A stretch of DNA of 64,000 nt, taken from positions 124,001 through 188,000 of the forward strand of contig NZ_AP027736.1 in the NCBI RefSeq assembly GCF_030296675.1, written 5' to 3'. The notes beneath the pieces are model-generated. The model did no database searches. It had not been told where the DNA came from and worked only from the letters and a program-made list of their open reading frames with translations. Below, piece after piece: positions 62,754 to 64,000 of this stretch (its first letter is position 1; every line of letters begins with the position of its first letter). A program made the position numbers and the translations under genes. The stretch is from Demequina sediminis. GTDB lineage: Bacteria > Actinomycetota > Actinomycetes > Actinomycetales > Demequinaceae.

Positions 62754-64000
62754 TCAGGCTACGCGGGCGGCCGGTGTCGCGCGCGTCGAACCAGGCAGAC
62801 GCCCCTCCGCGCTCGCGGTCCACAGGTGGATCGCGCCGTACGCACGCCATGGCCGCCAGGACTCCGCCGCGTGGGCGAGTCCGCGCGCGTCGAGACCGCT
62901 CGCGCGCTGAAGGATGAGGTCCGTGAACGGTAGGGCATCGGGATCGCCGAGGGCGCGCATCGCGATGTAGTCCGCGGTCCACGGCCCGATGCCCGGCAGG
63001 TCGAGCAACGCGGCGCGGGTGTGGGCGCGGTCCGCGCCGGGGGAGAGGTCGAGCGAACCGTCGAGCACCGCGCGCGCGACGGCGGACACGGCACTCCAGC
63101 GCGAGCGTGGCATGAGCCCCACTCCGGGATCGACGTCCGCGAGCGCCTCCGCGCCAGGGAAGACCCGGTTCGGGACGCTCAGGACTTCCGATCCGGCCTC
63201 CCTGGGGCCATGGGGGACGCTCACTCCTCCCCACCGCTCGACCATCGTCCCAAGCGTCCTCCGCGCCCCCGCGACGCTCACCTGCTGGCCCACGATCGCA
63301 CGCACTGCGATCTCGAATCCGTCGACGGCGCCGGGCACGCGTAGCCCCGGTGCGGCAGCCGCGAGGGCAGCCATTGCCGCAGACTCGCCGAGCGTCGCGT
63401 CGATCGCGATCGGATCCGCGTCGAGATCGAGCAGCCTCCTGCACCGTGCCACCGCCGCGCCCAGGTCGCGCACGTCGGCGAGCGACAGGCTTGCCGCGAC
63501 ATGCCCCGCGCCCGCGCGCAGGCGCACCGTCGCGCCGCCGTGCGGCAGGAGCATCGTCCGCGCATACTCCTCTCCGTCCCACGCCTCGACGCCCGCGATC
63601 GCGCGCGCCCCCAGGAATGCCAGTGCGCGCGGGACGTCGGCGGGCTCGCGGTGACGCAGGCGCAGGCGAATCTCGCCCGCGGCGCCCCCGGCGCCCCCGG
63701 CCAGTGCGGTGCCGCGGGCGCTCGCGCGACCGCGCACCTGGGACGGCGTGAGATCCCATGAGGTGCGCGCGGCATCATTGAACTGGCGCACCGACCCAAA
63801 GCCGGCGGCGAAGGCGACGTCCGCGACGGGCATCGGGGTGGTCTCGAGCAGGGTGCGGGCGTGCTGCAGGCGGTGAGCGACCGCGAGGGCCAGCGGGCCG
63901 GCGCCCAGCTGATCCGTGAGGACGCGAGACACGTGGCGCTCGGTGTAGCCCAGCCGCCGCGCGAGCCCGGCGACACCCTCGCGATCCACGACCCCGTCCT
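62754..64000 (-). CDS. AlkA-type DNA-3-methyladenine glycosylase with AraC-type domain, 5' partial
   Basis: At least 411 residues; the N-terminus lies beyond the window. An AraC-type helix-turn-helix (GLARRLGYTERHVSRVLTDQ, VADVAFAAGFGSVRQFNDA) is followed by an AlkA glycosylase with IVGQQVSVAGARRTLG, DLPGIGPWTADYIAMRALGDPDALP (helix-hairpin-helix and catalytic Asp) and SWRPWRAYGAIHLW. This is the actinobacterial Ada/AlkA fusion, normally with an N-terminal Ada metal domain. A stretch around 63168-63230 (REAGSEVLSVPN) coincides with a dispersed repeat and may be an in-frame insertion. Confidence 0.9.
   Translation of the reverse strand, partial: DGVVDREGVAGLARRLGYTERHVSRVLTDQLGAGPLALAVAHRLQHARTLLETTPMPVADVAFAAGFGSVRQFNDAARTSWDLTPSQVRGRASARGTALAGGAGGAAGEIRLRLRHREPADVPRALAFLGARAIAGVEAWDGEEYARTMLLPHGGATVRLRAGAGHVAASLSLADVRDLGAAVARCRRLLDLDADPIAIDATLGESAAMAALAAAAPGLRVPGAVDGFEIAVRAIVGQQVSVAGARRTLGTMVERWGGVSVPHGPREAGSEVLSVPNRVFPGAEALADVDPGVGLMPRSRWSAVSAVARAVLDGSLDLSPGADRAHTRAALLDLPGIGPWTADYIAMRALGDPDALPFTDLILQRASGLDARGLAHAAESWRPWRAYGAIHLWTASAEGRLPGSTRATPAARVA
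62756..62761 (-). promoter_or_regulatory. -10 element TAGCCT of leaderless DUF1801 promoter
   Basis: On the minus strand TAGCCT ends 6 nt before the ATG at 62749. It overlaps the last codons of the upstream glycosylase gene. Confidence 0.45.

Overview
The window is 64 kb of very GC-rich DNA from an actinobacterium, most likely a Micrococcales genus near Demequina or Cellulomonas. Supporting signs are the strong G/C bias, frequent GTG starts, many leaderless promoters (TANNNT 6-7 nt before the start codon), a LAAC-type lipobox, a HAIR heat-shock operator, GatCAB, MnmA and NAD-dependent LigA, and secreted proteins ending in three SLH-like repeats. This genus guess comes from gene style only. 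No rRNA, tRNA, insertion sequence, prophage or CRISPR array was seen.

Layout. 0-12.7 kb: end of a secreted SLH-like protein, glycogen debranching GlgX, EtfBA, an SDR, a secreted ExeM/NucH-type nuclease with SLH-like repeats, cysteine desulfurase, MnmA and a lipoprotein. 12.8-17.3 kb: a sugar ABC importer (binding protein, two permeases) with its LacI repressor and twin LacI operators. 17.4-18.7 kb: Hsp20 under a HAIR operator and a YoaK membrane protein. 18.8-45.7 kb: a purine-degradation supercluster broken by a few unrelated genes (pgi, a FrnE-like thioredoxin-fold protein, a DUF2975/Xre pair, a peptidoglycan-binding protein). 45.7-57.3 kb: M15 peptidase, ligA, small membrane protein, GNAT enzyme, gatCAB, polysaccharide deacetylase, a CopB-like P-type ATPase with a MerR-type promoter, a CYTH protein and a GtrA-like protein. 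57.3-61.4 kb: xylB, xylA and the ROK repressor xylR. 61.4-64 kb: a 2-hydroxyacid dehydrogenase, a DUF1801 protein and an AlkA-type DNA glycosylase that runs off the end.

The purine genes form an almost complete route: guanine deaminase and xanthine dehydrogenase (fused 2Fe-2S/Moco chain, separate FAD subunit, XdhC and MocA-like maturation proteins) lead to urate; uricase, UraH and UraD give allantoin; allantoinase and allantoate amidohydrolase give ureidoglycine; PucG transaminates it with glyoxylate, giving oxalurate and glycine. In the same overlapping operon sit an AtzH/HpxZ domain fused to an amidase and an FmdA-family amidohydrolase, good candidates for using oxalurate and oxamate. An NMT1-type ABC importer, an Xre-cupin regulator, an 8-oxoguanine-deaminase-like enzyme and a threonine-dehydratase-like enzyme flank it.

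Data-quality warning: I count 27 places where a clearly conserved reading frame shifts by one base, nearly all the loss of one G or C next to a G/C run. They hit essential genes such as ligA, so they are almost certainly sequence errors. Affected genes are annotated over their full extent.
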